From: Bacillota bacterium
GTDB lineage: Bacteria > Bacillota > Clostridia > Lachnospirales > Lachnospiraceae
Direction of reading: 5' to 3'
DNA: 64,000 nucleotides
Assembly (NCBI GenBank): GCA_023439505.1
Contig: JAEXNR010000052.1
Coordinates: 133,926 to 197,925 of the forward strand
The notes under the pieces were generated by a model. It searched no databases. It was not told the DNA's origin and was given only the letters and a program-made list of their open reading frames with translations. Positions 1 through 8,209 of the stretch are shown one piece after another; the first letter of the stretch is position 1, and each line of letters begins with the position of its first letter. The position numbers and the translations under genes are program-made.

Positions 1-1043
1 TCGCTTTCAAGAAAGATCTGTCCGTCTGTAATAGAGATAACATTGGTTGGAATATAAGATGACACATCCCCGGCCAGGGTCTCAATAATCGGCAGTGCGG
101 TGATGGACCCGCCGCCATGGGCCTCATCCAGACGGCAGGAACGCTCCAAAAGCCTGGAATGCAGATAGAATACGTCACCTGGATACGCTTCACGCCCCGG
201 TGATCTTTCCAGCAACAGGGACATGGTACGGTAGGCAACCGCATGCTTTGATAAATCATCATAGATGATTAACACATCCCTGCCCTGATGCAGGAAATAT
301 TCTGCCATGGCAGTACCTGCATATGGAGCAATGTATTGTAATGGTGCCAGATCGCTTGCAGAAGCGGATACCACAATCGCGTATTCCATAGCACCATGCT
401 TTGTTAGGGTAGATACGATTTTGGCAACGGTAGATGCTTTCTGTCCGATTGCCACATAGATACAGATTACATCCTGCCCCTTCTGGTTTAAGATGGTATC
501 CATGGCGATAGAAGTCTTACCTGTCTGCCGATCCCCGATAATCAACTCACGCTGTCCCCGGCCAATGGGGAACATTGAGTCAATGGCGAGAATACCGGTC
601 TGCAACGGCACGGTAACCGATTTTCTGATACATACACCGGGTGCTTCATTCTCAATGGGCGCCAACTCTTCCGCTTCTATCGGACCTTTTCCGTCAATGG
701 GGGTTCCCAGTGCGTCCACTACTCTGCCAATGAGATTCTCTGAAACAGGTACTCCGGCTCTTTTCTTCGTTCTGACAACCTTGGAACCCTCTGTCAGTCC
801 ATAATCTGAGCCCAGCAGAACACATCCGATGGTTTTCATGGAAAGGTTCTGTACAATTCCGCGCACACCTGTCTCAAATTCCACCAGCTCTCCGTACATC
901 GCCTGATCAAGACCGTAAACGGTGGCAATACCATCCCCGATGCTGATGACGGTTCCTGTTTCATGTACCGTTGTTTTTAAATCAAAATCCTCTATCTCTC
1001 TCTTTAAAACGGATATAATTTCACTTTGATTTATATTACTCAA
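1..1043 (-). CDS. atpA: ATP synthase F1 subunit alpha, N-terminal ~347 residues (runs off left edge)
   Basis: Alpha subunit of the F1 head, which alternates with beta and carries the non-catalytic nucleotide sites. The reading frame is open from 1043 to the window edge. It shows the beta-barrel region, the P-loop GDRQTGKT, the following [10 protein letters not shown] segment and the [13 protein letters not shown] region near the edge. The start is a TTG at 1043-1041 (protein [10 protein letters not shown]), chosen because GGGAGGT lies 7 bases upstream and no ATG fits. That ribosome binding site sits on the last codons of atpH, so translation is probably coupled. The C-terminal third, gamma, beta and epsilon should lie just left of the window. 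Confidence 0.97.
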   Translation of the reverse strand, partial: MSNINQSEIISVLKREIEDFDLKTTVHETGTVISIGDGIATVYGLDQAMYGELVEFETGVRGIVQNLSMKTIGCVLLGSDYGLTEGSKVVRTKKRAGVPVSENLIGRVVDALGTPIDGKGPIEAEELAPIENEAPGVCIRKSVTVPLQTGILAIDSMFPIGRGQRELIIGDRQTGKTSIAMDTILNQKGQDVICIYVAIGQKASTVAKIVSTLTKHGAMEYAIVVSASASDLAPLQYIAPYAGTAMAEYFLHQGRDVLIIYDDLSKHAVAYRTMSLLLERSPGREAYPGDVFYLHSRLLERSCRLDEAHGGGSITALPIIETLAGDVSSYIPTNVISITDGQIFLES

Positions 1044-1048
1044 ATAGT

Positions 1049-1555
1049 TCACCTCCCAACAAGAGTTTTCTTAAGCTCTGACAGAGTACCTTTGATACTT
1101 TTGTCATATTCCATATCTCCGACCGTTAACACATATCCCCCGATCAAAGATTCATCCTCCTGCAATTCCAGCTTAACTCCTGTTTTCTTATATTTGTCAC
1201 ATAACATCATCTTAATTTGATCCAATTGAATATCATCCGGTCTGACCACATAGCTTAACTTTGCCTGAATAATATTCTTATGTTCCAATGCAATTGTTTC
1301 ATATGCTTTAAAAATCATATCCGACATACCGATGCAGTTATTTTCACACAACACTTTTATAAAATTATTCATCTCATGATCAAAAACAGCTTCGATGATT
1401 GCCTCTTTTTCTTTCTTCTTAATTGCCGGATTATCAAGGGCTTCCACCAATTCTTCGCACTCTGTCAGGATTTGCTTTGTACTAAGAATAGTCTTCTCAT
1501 TGATACCCATAGAATATAATACTCTTGCATAATTTTCTGCCCGCCAAGTAATCAT
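1049..1555 (-). CDS. atpH: ATP synthase F1 subunit delta
   Basis: Delta subunit (OSCP homologue), part of the peripheral stalk that ties the F1 head to subunit b. The 168-residue length is near the family norm (about 180). The N-terminal helical domain begins ARVLYSMG, and the C-terminal part contains the typical [14 protein letters not shown] segment (most homologues have a GG-x-x-x-x-x-G pattern here). Its ATG overlaps the atpF stop by 4 bases, so the two are translationally coupled. Its last codons form the ribosome binding site of atpA. Confidence 0.95.
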   Translation of the reverse strand: MITWRAENYARVLYSMGINEKTILSTKQILTECEELVEALDNPAIKKKEKEAIIEAVFDHEMNNFIKVLCENNCIGMSDMIFKAYETIALEHKNIIQAKLSYVVRPDDIQLDQIKMMLCDKYKKTGVKLELQEDESLIGGYVLTVGDMEYDKSIKGTLSELKKTLVGR

Positions 1556-2037
1556 TTAGCTGCACCTACTTCATTGATAAAGTCACCGAGAAATTGTTTG
1601 TTGGTATCATCATCCACATTTTTACTGATTACTTTAGAAGCAGCCAGCATTGCAAGTGCGGCAATTTCTGCCTGCGCATCCTGAAGAGATTTCTTCTTTT
1701 CCTGCTCTATGTTTTTGCTTGCTTCCTGCATAACCCTGGTAGCATCTGCTCTGGCTTCCTTCAGTTGCTTATTATATTCCTGCGCAGCTCTTTCTCTGGC
1801 TTCCTTTATGATCAATCCCGCTTCCTCATTTGCTTTTCTTAATTCCTCCCGGAATTCATCCTGCAATTGATATGCTTCTTCCTTCTTCTGCTCTGCTTCC
1901 TGCATGGACGCTTCGATCAGCTGTGAACGTTTTTCCATAAACGCCGTCACCGGGCCAAACAAGAATTTCTTTAGGAATAAGAATAAAACGAGAATATTGA
2001 TTACGGTAAAGATTAATTCCCAATTTAATACTAACAT
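1552..2037 (-). CDS. atpF: ATP synthase F0 subunit b
   Basis: Peripheral-stalk subunit b. Residues about 5-27 are one membrane helix (LIFTVINILVLFLFL). It is followed by KKFLFGPV and a long charged Ala/Glu/Lys/Arg-rich helix to about residue 150, typical of the dimeric b stalk. The length of 161 residues is normal. The gene lies between the second atpE and atpH and overlaps atpH by 4 bases. Only one b gene is present, so the stalk should be a bb homodimer and not the b/b' pair of phototrophs. Confidence 0.95.
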   Translation of the reverse strand: MLVLNWELIFTVINILVLFLFLKKFLFGPVTAFMEKRSQLIEASMQEAEQKKEEAYQLQDEFREELRKANEEAGLIIKEARERAAQEYNKQLKEARADATRVMQEASKNIEQEKKKSLQDAQAEIAALAMLAASKVISKNVDDDTNKQFLGDFINEVGAAK

Positions 2038-2116
2038 TTACAACCTCATTTCTGCGCTGCTTTCTGCGCATTTCAAGTTTGCGTGCGCAGCGCTGACACA
2101 AACTTTCCCTCCCGGA

Positions 2117-2341
2117 TTATTTTAAGAAAAGTATAATCAAAACGGCAATAACAAAACCATAAATGGCAGTTGCTTCTGCCAGGGCGCAACCAAGTAACAG
2201 CGTTTTATTAATATCGGCCTTTGCCTCCGGCTGTCTAGCGATGGCCTCCGTTGCCTTAGATGTTGCAATACCAATTCCGATTCCGGCGCCCAGACCTGAT
2301 AACACCGCGATACCTGCTCCTACTGCGATTAATGCTGACAT
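2117..2341 (-). CDS. atpE: ATP synthase F0 subunit c, downstream copy
   Basis: Ring-forming proteolipid, 74 residues, two membrane helices joined by the conserved loop ARQPEA. The ion-binding carboxylate is the Glu of ALAEATAIYG. The protein is identical, residue for residue, to the upstream copy at 2371-2595, while the DNA differs at about 35 positions, including the stop codon (TAA here, TAG upstream). The position of the Na+-ligand Gln in Ilyobacter-type rings is Ile here, and the residue after the Glu is Ala instead of Ser, so a proton-binding ring is more likely. This is inference from the motif only. Confidence 0.96.
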   Translation of the reverse strand: MSALIAVGAGIAVLSGLGAGIGIGIATSKATEAIARQPEAKADINKTLLLGCALAEATAIYGFVIAVLIILFLK

Positions 2342-2370
2342 ATCAAAGATCTCCCTTCTTTATTATCCTT

Positions 2371-2595
2371 CTACTTCAGGAATAAAATAATTAACACTGC
2401 GATAACAAATCCATAAATAGCAGTTGCTTCTGCTAAGGCACACCCCAGTAACAATGTTTTGTTAATATCCGCCTTTGCTTCCGGCTGTCTTGCAATGGCC
2501 TCCGTCGCCTTTGATGTTGCAATGCCGATTCCGATTCCTGCTCCTAAACCTGATAAAACTGCGATACCTGCTCCTACTGCGATTAATGCTGACAT
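2371..2595 (-). CDS. atpE: ATP synthase F0 subunit c, upstream copy
   Basis: Second c-subunit gene, directly after atpB and 29 bases before the downstream copy. It has the same 74-residue protein, hairpin fold, ARQPEA loop and Glu in ALAEATAIYG. Each copy has its own ribosome binding site. The first nine codons or so are identical at DNA level and the synonymous changes lie in the remaining two thirds. The organism may use the duplicate to raise c-subunit output, since the ring needs many copies per complex, with the proteins kept the same by selection or gene conversion. Confidence 0.96.
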   Translation of the reverse strand: MSALIAVGAGIAVLSGLGAGIGIGIATSKATEAIARQPEAKADINKTLLLGCALAEATAIYGFVIAVLIILFLK

Positions 2596-2618
2596 TTTTA
2601 TCTCTCCAATCTTTTTCG

Positions 2619-3305
2619 TTATGCTTCTATCTTTTCATTCATAAATAATGCTGTTAAAAATACAAATATATACGCCTGGATTAACCCGTCAAATATATCA
2701 AAATAAAAACTAAATGGTATGGGGATGAAAAGAGGAACTAAAATCTTAATTAATTCCATTACCACGAAACCACCCAATATGTTGCCAAAAAGTCGCATGC
2801 TCAAAGACAACGGTCGTATAAACAGTTCCAATATGTTAATCGGTGCAATAAACAACATTGGTTCTGAAAAGGCCTTTAACCATTTTTTTGCTCCCCTTGC
2901 ATGGATCCCTGAATATTCAATCAAAACAATACTCATCAGAGCAAGCGCTACCGTTGTATTTAAATCTTTTGTCGGGGGTGTAATTCCGACGATACCGATT
3001 AAATTGGCACATACAAGATAAATAACCACCGTACCAAGATAGGGTGCATACCGTTTTCCTTCTTCTCCCATAATACCTGTAACGAAATTATTAAGGCCTC
3101 CTACAATATATTCAATGTAAATCTGTGGTCCTTTGGGCACCATTTTTAGATTTCGTACAAAGACCAATGTCAGAATCATCAAAACAGCCATAATCCCCCA
3201 GGTTACAACTACCGAATATGGGATCGGAATCCCATGACCAATGGGAATAGTAAAACTCACCTTGCTTTGAAGCCGTTCCATTAGTTCGGTTCCTATGTCC
3301 GCCAT
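2619..3305 (-). CDS. atpB: ATP synthase F0 subunit a
   Basis: Stator subunit that forms the two ion half-channels against the c ring. It has 228 residues and five or six membrane helices. The essential arginine is in LSLSMRLFGN, followed by the conserved NILGGFVV stretch. The C-terminal helices (LIQAYIFVFLTALFM) carry the usual Gln-Ala-Tyr-x-Phe motif. It heads the ATP synthase genes proper. In the 281-base gap upstream (3306-3586) I could not pick out a convincing promoter, so the operon may start at the gene beginning at 4063. Confidence 0.96.
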   Translation of the reverse strand: MADIGTELMERLQSKVSFTIPIGHGIPIPYSVVVTWGIMAVLMILTLVFVRNLKMVPKGPQIYIEYIVGGLNNFVTGIMGEEGKRYAPYLGTVVIYLVCANLIGIVGITPPTKDLNTTVALALMSIVLIEYSGIHARGAKKWLKAFSEPMLFIAPINILELFIRPLSLSMRLFGNILGGFVVMELIKILVPLFIPIPFSFYFDIFDGLIQAYIFVFLTALFMNEKIEA

Positions 3306-3586
3306 ATACTTTCACCTCCTTATACCAGCTTTCCTACAATTAAAATTTCCGTTTCTGCCATTTCTTATCACCAATTTATAAATAAAGCTAAAAATAAGTA
3401 TACAAAGAATACCAACGTTTTTTGCAACCGAAAAAAATACATTACAAAGTACTCACAATTACCGCACGAAAAATAGCAGCGCAATTCAGATACTGCCTTC
3501 AAGCTTATATCATACGATATCCATATTGTGATTTATTACACCATTGGTATCAATAATGATTCATTTGTTTTGTTTCTGTCAGGAAT

Positions 3587-4063
3587 TTAAAAAGAAAAAG
3601 AAGGAGATGCTGCATTTTTCTTACCGTCTTTCGACTGAATGTAATGCACCATGATGAACTGACGCCCCGTCCGCGTTACTTTAATTAGCCACTCTTTCAC
3701 CGCAAGAATTAATAAGTTCAACGCTATGGCGACACATAGAAAATATAATGAAAATTGCCATCTGTTCTCAAAATCCGGCTTTACATTATTTATGAATACC
3801 TTTTCCGGTACGATCTCTTGATTTAAAATACTGATTCTGTTATAACTCAAACCCGTTTCATTTAACTTATTGCCGGACTTAACATAGGACACCGTCTTCA
3901 CTAACCCCTGGGACAGACTTTGCCCCTCTGCCAATCGTCTTACAGATACACTGTTAAAGAATATATCTGTAGCCACGTAGGAAAAGAATAATGTACCGAT
4001 CAGTAATATAACTACCGCAATTAAGATTGATTTATTCCATTGTCTGAATATTATTCTCTTCAT
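3587..4063 (-). CDS. two-helix membrane protein in the AtpI position (function unknown)
   Basis: A 158-residue protein not recognised by family. It has a membrane helix at about residues 12-33 (SILIAVVILLIGTLFF), an external segment of about 65 residues and a second helix at about 101-124, then a basic tail. It stands 281 bases upstream of atpB on the same strand, where many bacteria keep the small four-helix AtpI assembly factor. Its two-helix layout and large loop do not match AtpI. The start ATG at 4063 is followed by Lys-Arg, as expected for a membrane insertion signal. A role with the ATP synthase is suggested only by position. Confidence 0.7.
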   Translation of the reverse strand: MKRIIFRQWNKSILIAVVILLIGTLFFSYVATDIFFNSVSVRRLAEGQSLSQGLVKTVSYVKSGNKLNETGLSYNRISILNQEIVPEKVFINNVKPDFENRWQFSLYFLCVAIALNLLILAVKEWLIKVTRTGRQFIMVHYIQSKDGKKNAASPSFSF

Positions 4064-4283
4064 AGGATCACTTCCAACAGTTATTTTGTTAAATTTATAT
4101 CATATCATATACCACAATCTAAAATAAGTCTAGAAAAATATTTCGTTTTTATAAGATTGTATAAAAAAATCGAAAAATATCAATCTGGATCTTATCATAT
4201 AGCGTATTTCTACAAAAAGCAAGTGCGAAATAGGAGTTTTTTACTGTGTTTTTTAGTACTTTTCACCATTGCCTTGAAAAATG

Positions 4284-4317
4284 CACAAAAAAAGCAGCCC
4301 CCGCTGCCCTTTTTGTG
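4284..4317 (-). terminator. intrinsic terminator after spoVG
   Basis: Read on the minus strand, GGGCAGC-GGGG-GCTGC is followed by seven T. An outer A-run/T-run pairing extends the stem. It lies 23 bases past the spoVG stop. Confidence 0.85.
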
Positions 4318-4339
4318 TTTGTATCACCGCACTTTAAAA

Positions 4340-4615
4340 CTATTCTTCTATATCAGAATCTAAAGCTGCGATTTCATACTTTTCCAGGATAATCTTTTGG
4401 ATCTTATCCCTCGTGTCCGAGTTAATCGGATGAGCAATATCTCTGTATTCCCCATCTCCGGCCTTTCTGCTGGGCATTGCGATGAACAATCCTTTGTCGC
4501 CCTCGATTACCTTGATATCATGAACTACAAATTCATTATCAATCGTAATAGATACGACGGCCTTCATCTTGCCCTCCTTGCTCACCTTTCTTACTCGTAC
4601 ATCAGTTATTTGCAT
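4340..4615 (-). CDS. spoVG: septation/sporulation regulator SpoVG
   Basis: SpoVG is a small conserved DNA/RNA-binding regulator linked to septum placement, sporulation and envelope genes. The 91-residue protein begins [11 protein letters not shown] and carries the family signatures [10 protein letters not shown] and FIAMPSRK, with [10 protein letters not shown] near the end. The ATG at 4615 has AAGGGGG 8 bases upstream. The gene is a single unit with its own promoter (4759-4787) and terminator (4284-4317). Its neighbour across the intergenic region is murC, on the opposite strand. Confidence 0.97.
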   Translation of the reverse strand: MQITDVRVRKVSKEGKMKAVVSITIDNEFVVHDIKVIEGDKGLFIAMPSRKAGDGEYRDIAHPINSDTRDKIQKIILEKYEIAALDSDIEE

Positions 4616-4758
4616 AGCATGTTCCCCCTTCTGTCTATTTATCGTTAGTCGTCTGAAAAAGTAATACTTAACTATGTAATTTTCACTTTTCCTGTTACTA
4701 ATTCTCCCTTGGTTGGTAAAACCCTCTCATCAATAGCCAAAATTTGTATTATGTGGGT

Positions 4759-4787
4759 ATTATATCATATTCCCAATTAAATGTGAA
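4759..4787 (-). promoter_or_regulatory. sigma-A-type promoter for spoVG
   Basis: On the minus strand TTCACA (4787-4782), a 17-base spacer and TATAAT (4764-4759). Transcription would begin near 4752, giving a leader of about 135 bases. Confidence 0.6.
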
Positions 4788-5148
4788 TAATATTTCCAAA
4801 AAAAAAGTTAAAATATGCCTCTTTTTTGCACTTTTTACAGATTTAACAAACTTTTTCCCCGAAAAAGCCAAGAATTTTATAGGAATTTCGTTGGTATACT
4901 TGCATCCTATCTATGATATAGAATATAATTACTATTAACATAAAAATATTTAAATAAATAAAAATTTATGGGACAATAATTTAAATTATTCGTTTTTTTA
5001 TGGCTTTTGTGAAAATGCATTTGATTGTATCTCTACCAGGGAAGAAAGCCGGAACAAACAAATCAGTTTTGCTGCCAGGACACAATTATATAGAAGAAAG
5101 GCATGATAAATGGATCCATTGGAACTATCTGGAACCCCAATTTATCTA
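4788..5148. other. AT-rich divergent intergenic region, no gene seen
   Basis: This is the divergent space between spoVG and murC. Two short plus-strand frames (4744-4938 and 5000-5185) lack a good ribosome binding site and look like chance. It includes the murC upstream region, and no repeats or stable hairpins stand out. Confidence 0.5.
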
Positions 5149-5176
5149 TTGTAATTTAGTACAAAAGGATTATAAT
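5149..5176 (+). promoter_or_regulatory. promoter for murC
   Basis: TTGTAA (5149-5154), a 16-base spacer and TATAAT (5171-5176). The predicted start of transcription is about 40 bases before the murC ATG. Confidence 0.6.
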
Positions 5177-5221
5177 AGCAGTTAGATTTCCCAAAAATAA
5201 CATTAAAGAAGGAAGTGTACC

Positions 5222-6625
5222 ATGTATAAAATAGATTTTAGTAAGCCTTGTCGCATCCACTTTGTTGGTATCGGCGGAATCAGCATGAGCGGTTTTGCAG
5301 AATATTTACATAACATAGGATTTACGGTGAGTGGTTCGGACAGTCATCAGAGCAAAATTACAGATCACTTGACCTTACTTGGAATTACCGTATATTACGG
5401 GCAGAGAGCCTCCAATATTACATCGGATATTGATCTGGTGGTATATACCGCTGCAATCGGTAATGATAACGAAGAATTGATGGAAGTCAGACAACGAAAA
5501 ATTCCTGATATTAATCGTGCTGAGATGATTGGCCAATTAATGCTCAATTTTGGTAACGCCATTGCAGTATCCGGAACCCATGGAAAGACCACTACAACCT
5601 CCATGCTCTCCCTGATGTTTCTGGAAGGAGAACTCGATCCTACCATTTCCGTAGGCGGAATCCTTGATGCCATCGGAGGAAATATTCGTATGGGAAAGTC
5701 AGAACATTTTATTACCGAAGCTTGTGAATATACCAACACATTTTTGTCATTTCATCCGAAGCGCAGCATTATCTTAAATATCGATGAAGATCATCTTGAT
5801 TTCTTTAAAGATCTTGAGGATATTAGAAATTCATTTCACTTATTTGCCAATCGCCTTCCAAAGGACGGTCAGCTGTTCATTAACGGAGAGATTGACCACT
5901 ATGAGGAATTAACAGGAGATTTGGACTGTGAAGTATTTACTTACGGAATTACGGACCCTTCCTATAAGAAGAAGGACATCGCCTATGATTACAGCGCAGA
6001 TCATATTTCCTTTGATGACAAGAATACGGGCAGTTTTGATTTCTACTATAAGGGACAGTTTGTTGATCATATTAAGCTTAATGTAATTGGCATCCACAAT
6101 ATATCCAATTCCCTGCCTGCAATTGCCGTTGCCTTACAAACCGGTATTCCAATGGATCGGATTAAAAAGGCACTGCTACATTTTGAAAATTCCAAACGCC
6201 GTTTTGAAATTAAGGGTGTCATCGGAGGGGTAACCGTCGTTGATGACTATGCTCATCACCCTGCGGAGGTACTTGCTACATTATCTGCAGCAAAATCTTA
6301 TCCCCATCATAACATTTGGTGTGTATTCCAACCTCATACCTATTCCAGAACGAAACAGCATCTGAAATCTTTTGCAAATGCACTTTCCCTTGCGGACAAA
6401 GTTGTTCTTGCTGATATCTATGCGGCAAGAGAAAAGAATCCGGGAGACATTTCTTCAAAGGATCTGGCACGGGAATTAGAGAATCTTGGTAAGGAAGTAT
6501 ACTATTTTCCCTGCTTTGATGACATTGAAAATTTTTTATTAGAAAATTGTATTAACGGTGACCTGTTGATAACTATGGGTGCCGGAGATATCGTAATTGT
6601 GGGAGAATCCATTTTAGGTTTATAG
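5222..6625 (+). CDS. murC: UDP-N-acetylmuramate--L-alanine ligase
   Basis: Cytoplasmic Mur ligase that adds L-alanine to UDP-MurNAc using ATP, the first peptide step of peptidoglycan synthesis. It has 467 residues, the usual length. The N-terminal Rossmann domain has FVGIGGISMSG. The central ATPase domain has the P-loop GTHGKTTTTS near residue 120 and ITEACEYTNTF. The C-terminal domain has VDDYAHHPAE and the FQPHTYSRT motif typical of MurC. The gene stands alone, with its own promoter and a strong terminator overlapping the DnaA-box region. Confidence 0.97.
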   Translation: MYKIDFSKPCRIHFVGIGGISMSGFAEYLHNIGFTVSGSDSHQSKITDHLTLLGITVYYGQRASNITSDIDLVVYTAAIGNDNEELMEVRQRKIPDINRAEMIGQLMLNFGNAIAVSGTHGKTTTTSMLSLMFLEGELDPTISVGGILDAIGGNIRMGKSEHFITEACEYTNTFLSFHPKRSIILNIDEDHLDFFKDLEDIRNSFHLFANRLPKDGQLFINGEIDHYEELTGDLDCEVFTYGITDPSYKKKDIAYDYSADHISFDDKNTGSFDFYYKGQFVDHIKLNVIGIHNISNSLPAIAVALQTGIPMDRIKKALLHFENSKRRFEIKGVIGGVTVVDDYAHHPAEVLATLSAAKSYPHHNIWCVFQPHTYSRTKQHLKSFANALSLADKVVLADIYAAREKNPGDISSKDLARELENLGKEVYYFPCFDDIENFLLENCINGDLLITMGAGDIVIVGESILGL

Positions 6626-6637
6626 TTTATCCACATT

Positions 6638-6690
6638 ATCCACAGTATTATCAACAATTTTGTGAAATAATACTGTGGATATTTTTTTGC
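6638..6690 (+). terminator. intrinsic terminator after murC
   Basis: 13-bp perfect stem (6638-6650 with 6668-6680) and a T-run at 6682-6688. The stem arms also carry DnaA-box sequence. Confidence 0.85.
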
Positions 6691-6855
6691 CCTGACAGTT
6701 TTCTACCGCAATAGAACTTTATATATTTACAACGCGTTTCTACTTGATTTCGAGAGGAATATTACAATTTATTACATTTTTTCGCCATGTTTCCATCCAC
6801 ATTATCCACAGTATCCACATACACGCCAAACGCCAGACCCCCTTAAAATAGGCTA

Positions 6856-6884
6856 TTTTCAGATAAGTTTATCTATGCTATAAT
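6856..6884 (+). promoter_or_regulatory. extended -10 promoter for dnaD operon
   Basis: TATAAT at 6879-6884 preceded by TGC (extended -10), with a weak TTTTCA at 6856-6861, 17 bases upstream. It lies inside the DnaA-box region and leaves a leader of about 230 bases that contains one perfect box. Confidence 0.55.
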
Positions 6885-7120
6885 GTCCATGCATTAAAAA
6901 TATCCGTATCCTTTATTTGTGCACGAAGCATTTTACGAATTACAGTTTTCTCACCGGTAAAGGCAATCATATTCCATCATTTTATTCTATTCCACAGCAA
7001 CTGGGAAGAATTCCCTCAATCCACATGATGGTATTTCTAATATGGTTATCCACAAGATCTGGTTTTTAATGATTGGAACTATAAAAACGAAGAATAATGC
7101 AAGGGGGGATGGGTAAAGCT

Positions 7121-8194
7121 ATGAATAAGATTTCATTACAATCGGATCATGTTTTGGATGTTACTGTAATTCCAAATATTTTTATAGATCAATATATGCC
7201 TGCTGCCAATGGTTCCTACGTGAAAGTTTATCTTTATTTATTGCGCTGCTTTAGCGGAGATTGTCCGGATATCACGATTTCCTCCATTGCGGATCGCCTG
7301 GAGAATACGGAAAAGGATATTATAAGAGCCTTAAATTACTGGGAGAAGCTGCACTTACTGAAGCTCTCCTATGATGAAAGTAAGGAATTATCGGGGATAC
7401 AGATCATTGATCTTGGTTCCATTCAGGAAATAAAGGAGCCTTTACAGACAAGCCCTGCAGCAGATGAGGTTGCGGCAAGCCTGGAACCACCGCAAAAGCA
7501 CTCCGCTCGTCAAAGCTATTCCGCTGAGAAAGTGGCGACCTTAACAAATAATGAGGATGTTCAATGGGTCATGCATATTGTGGAAATCTACCTTGACCGC
7601 CCGTTAAAGCCGATGGATCTTCAGTTAATTCTGTATTTGTATGAAGAATTGCATTTTTCCGCAGAATTGATCATGTACCTGTTTGAATACTGCGTCTCTA
7701 AAGGCAAGAAAAATGTGTCCTATATGGAGGCGGTTGCGCTGACCTGGGCGGAAAATGGAATTGATACCGAAGAAAAAGCCAAAGAAGCCACCTCTGCCTA
7801 TAACGAACATTTCAGCGCAGTGAATAAAGCATTTGGTCTGAACAGAGCTCCGGGCCAGATTGAACGCCAGTATATCACCAAATGGGTGGAGGACTTTGGA
7901 TATTCTGATGATATCATTACAGAAGCCTGCAACCGTACGATTCTCAGGACCCAGAAACCGGACTTTAAATATGCGGATCGGATTCTGGAAACATGGTTTA
8001 AAAAGAGCGTAAAAACAAAAGCTGATATTGATCGTCTGGACGATGAATTTAACAAAGGGAATAAAACCCGTGAGGCAAACAAAGCTGTCTCCGTACAAAA
8101 GCCTTCATCCAATAAATTTAATCAATACCCTCAACGGACTTATACAGCGAAGGACTATGCAGAACTGGAACGGAAGCTGTTAAACAAGCAATAG
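7121..8194 (+). CDS. DnaD-domain primosome protein
   Basis: DnaD/DnaB-type replication initiation protein of Gram-positives, which helps recruit the helicase and its loader at origins and stalled forks. 357 residues from the start used here. Residues about 1-100 form a winged-helix N-domain (VKVYLYLLRCF). A DnaD-type domain follows at about 140-220 (DLQLILYLYEEL, EYCVSKGKKNVSYMEAVA), then a second one at about 230-300 with KYADRILETWFKK (the YxxxILxxW pattern). I chose ATG 7121, which has a run AAGGGGGG about 12 bases upstream; ATG 7097 and 7109 are possible alternatives. It is followed after 15 bases by the loader gene, as in dnaB-dnaI operons. Confidence 0.93.
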   Translation: MNKISLQSDHVLDVTVIPNIFIDQYMPAANGSYVKVYLYLLRCFSGDCPDITISSIADRLENTEKDIIRALNYWEKLHLLKLSYDESKELSGIQIIDLGSIQEIKEPLQTSPAADEVAASLEPPQKHSARQSYSAEKVATLTNNEDVQWVMHIVEIYLDRPLKPMDLQLILYLYEELHFSAELIMYLFEYCVSKGKKNVSYMEAVALTWAENGIDTEEKAKEATSAYNEHFSAVNKAFGLNRAPGQIERQYITKWVEDFGYSDDIITEACNRTILRTQKPDFKYADRILETWFKKSVKTKADIDRLDDEFNKGNKTREANKAVSVQKPSSNKFNQYPQRTYTAKDYAELERKLLNKQ

Positions 8195-8209
8195 CAAGGA
8201 GCAATAAGA

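Larger units (their letters stand above)
6627..7054. promoter_or_regulatory. cluster of DnaA boxes upstream of dnaD
   Basis: Perfect TTATCCACA 9-mers stand at 6627-6635, 6636-6644 (back to back), 6802-6810 and 7046-7054, all in the same orientation. Near matches occur at 6648-6656 (TTATCAACA), 6811-6819 (GTATCCACA), 6793-6801 (CCATCCACA) and, reversed, at 6674-6682. Such a cluster is what DnaA binds. The two replication genes immediately downstream suggest DnaA control of their expression, or a DnaA-titrating site. No dnaA/dnaN is in the window, so this is probably not oriC itself. Confidence 0.75.

Noticed and set aside
4759..4830. Sigma-H-like promoter for spoVG (expected from Bacillus)
   Set aside because: GGAAA- and GGAAT-like hexamers exist, but their spacing is several bases too long. 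The sigma-A-type promoter fits better.
5000..5185. 61-residue frame upstream of murC
   Set aside because: No ribosome binding site, and it spans the murC promoter.
6627..7120. Chromosomal origin oriC
   Set aside because: DnaA boxes are present, but dnaA and dnaN are not in the window and no AT-rich unwinding repeat was evident. A regulatory or titration cluster is more likely.
7625..8098. 157-residue frame antisense to dnaD
   Set aside because: It is the mirror of a well-supported gene, with Phe-rich composition typical of antisense frames.
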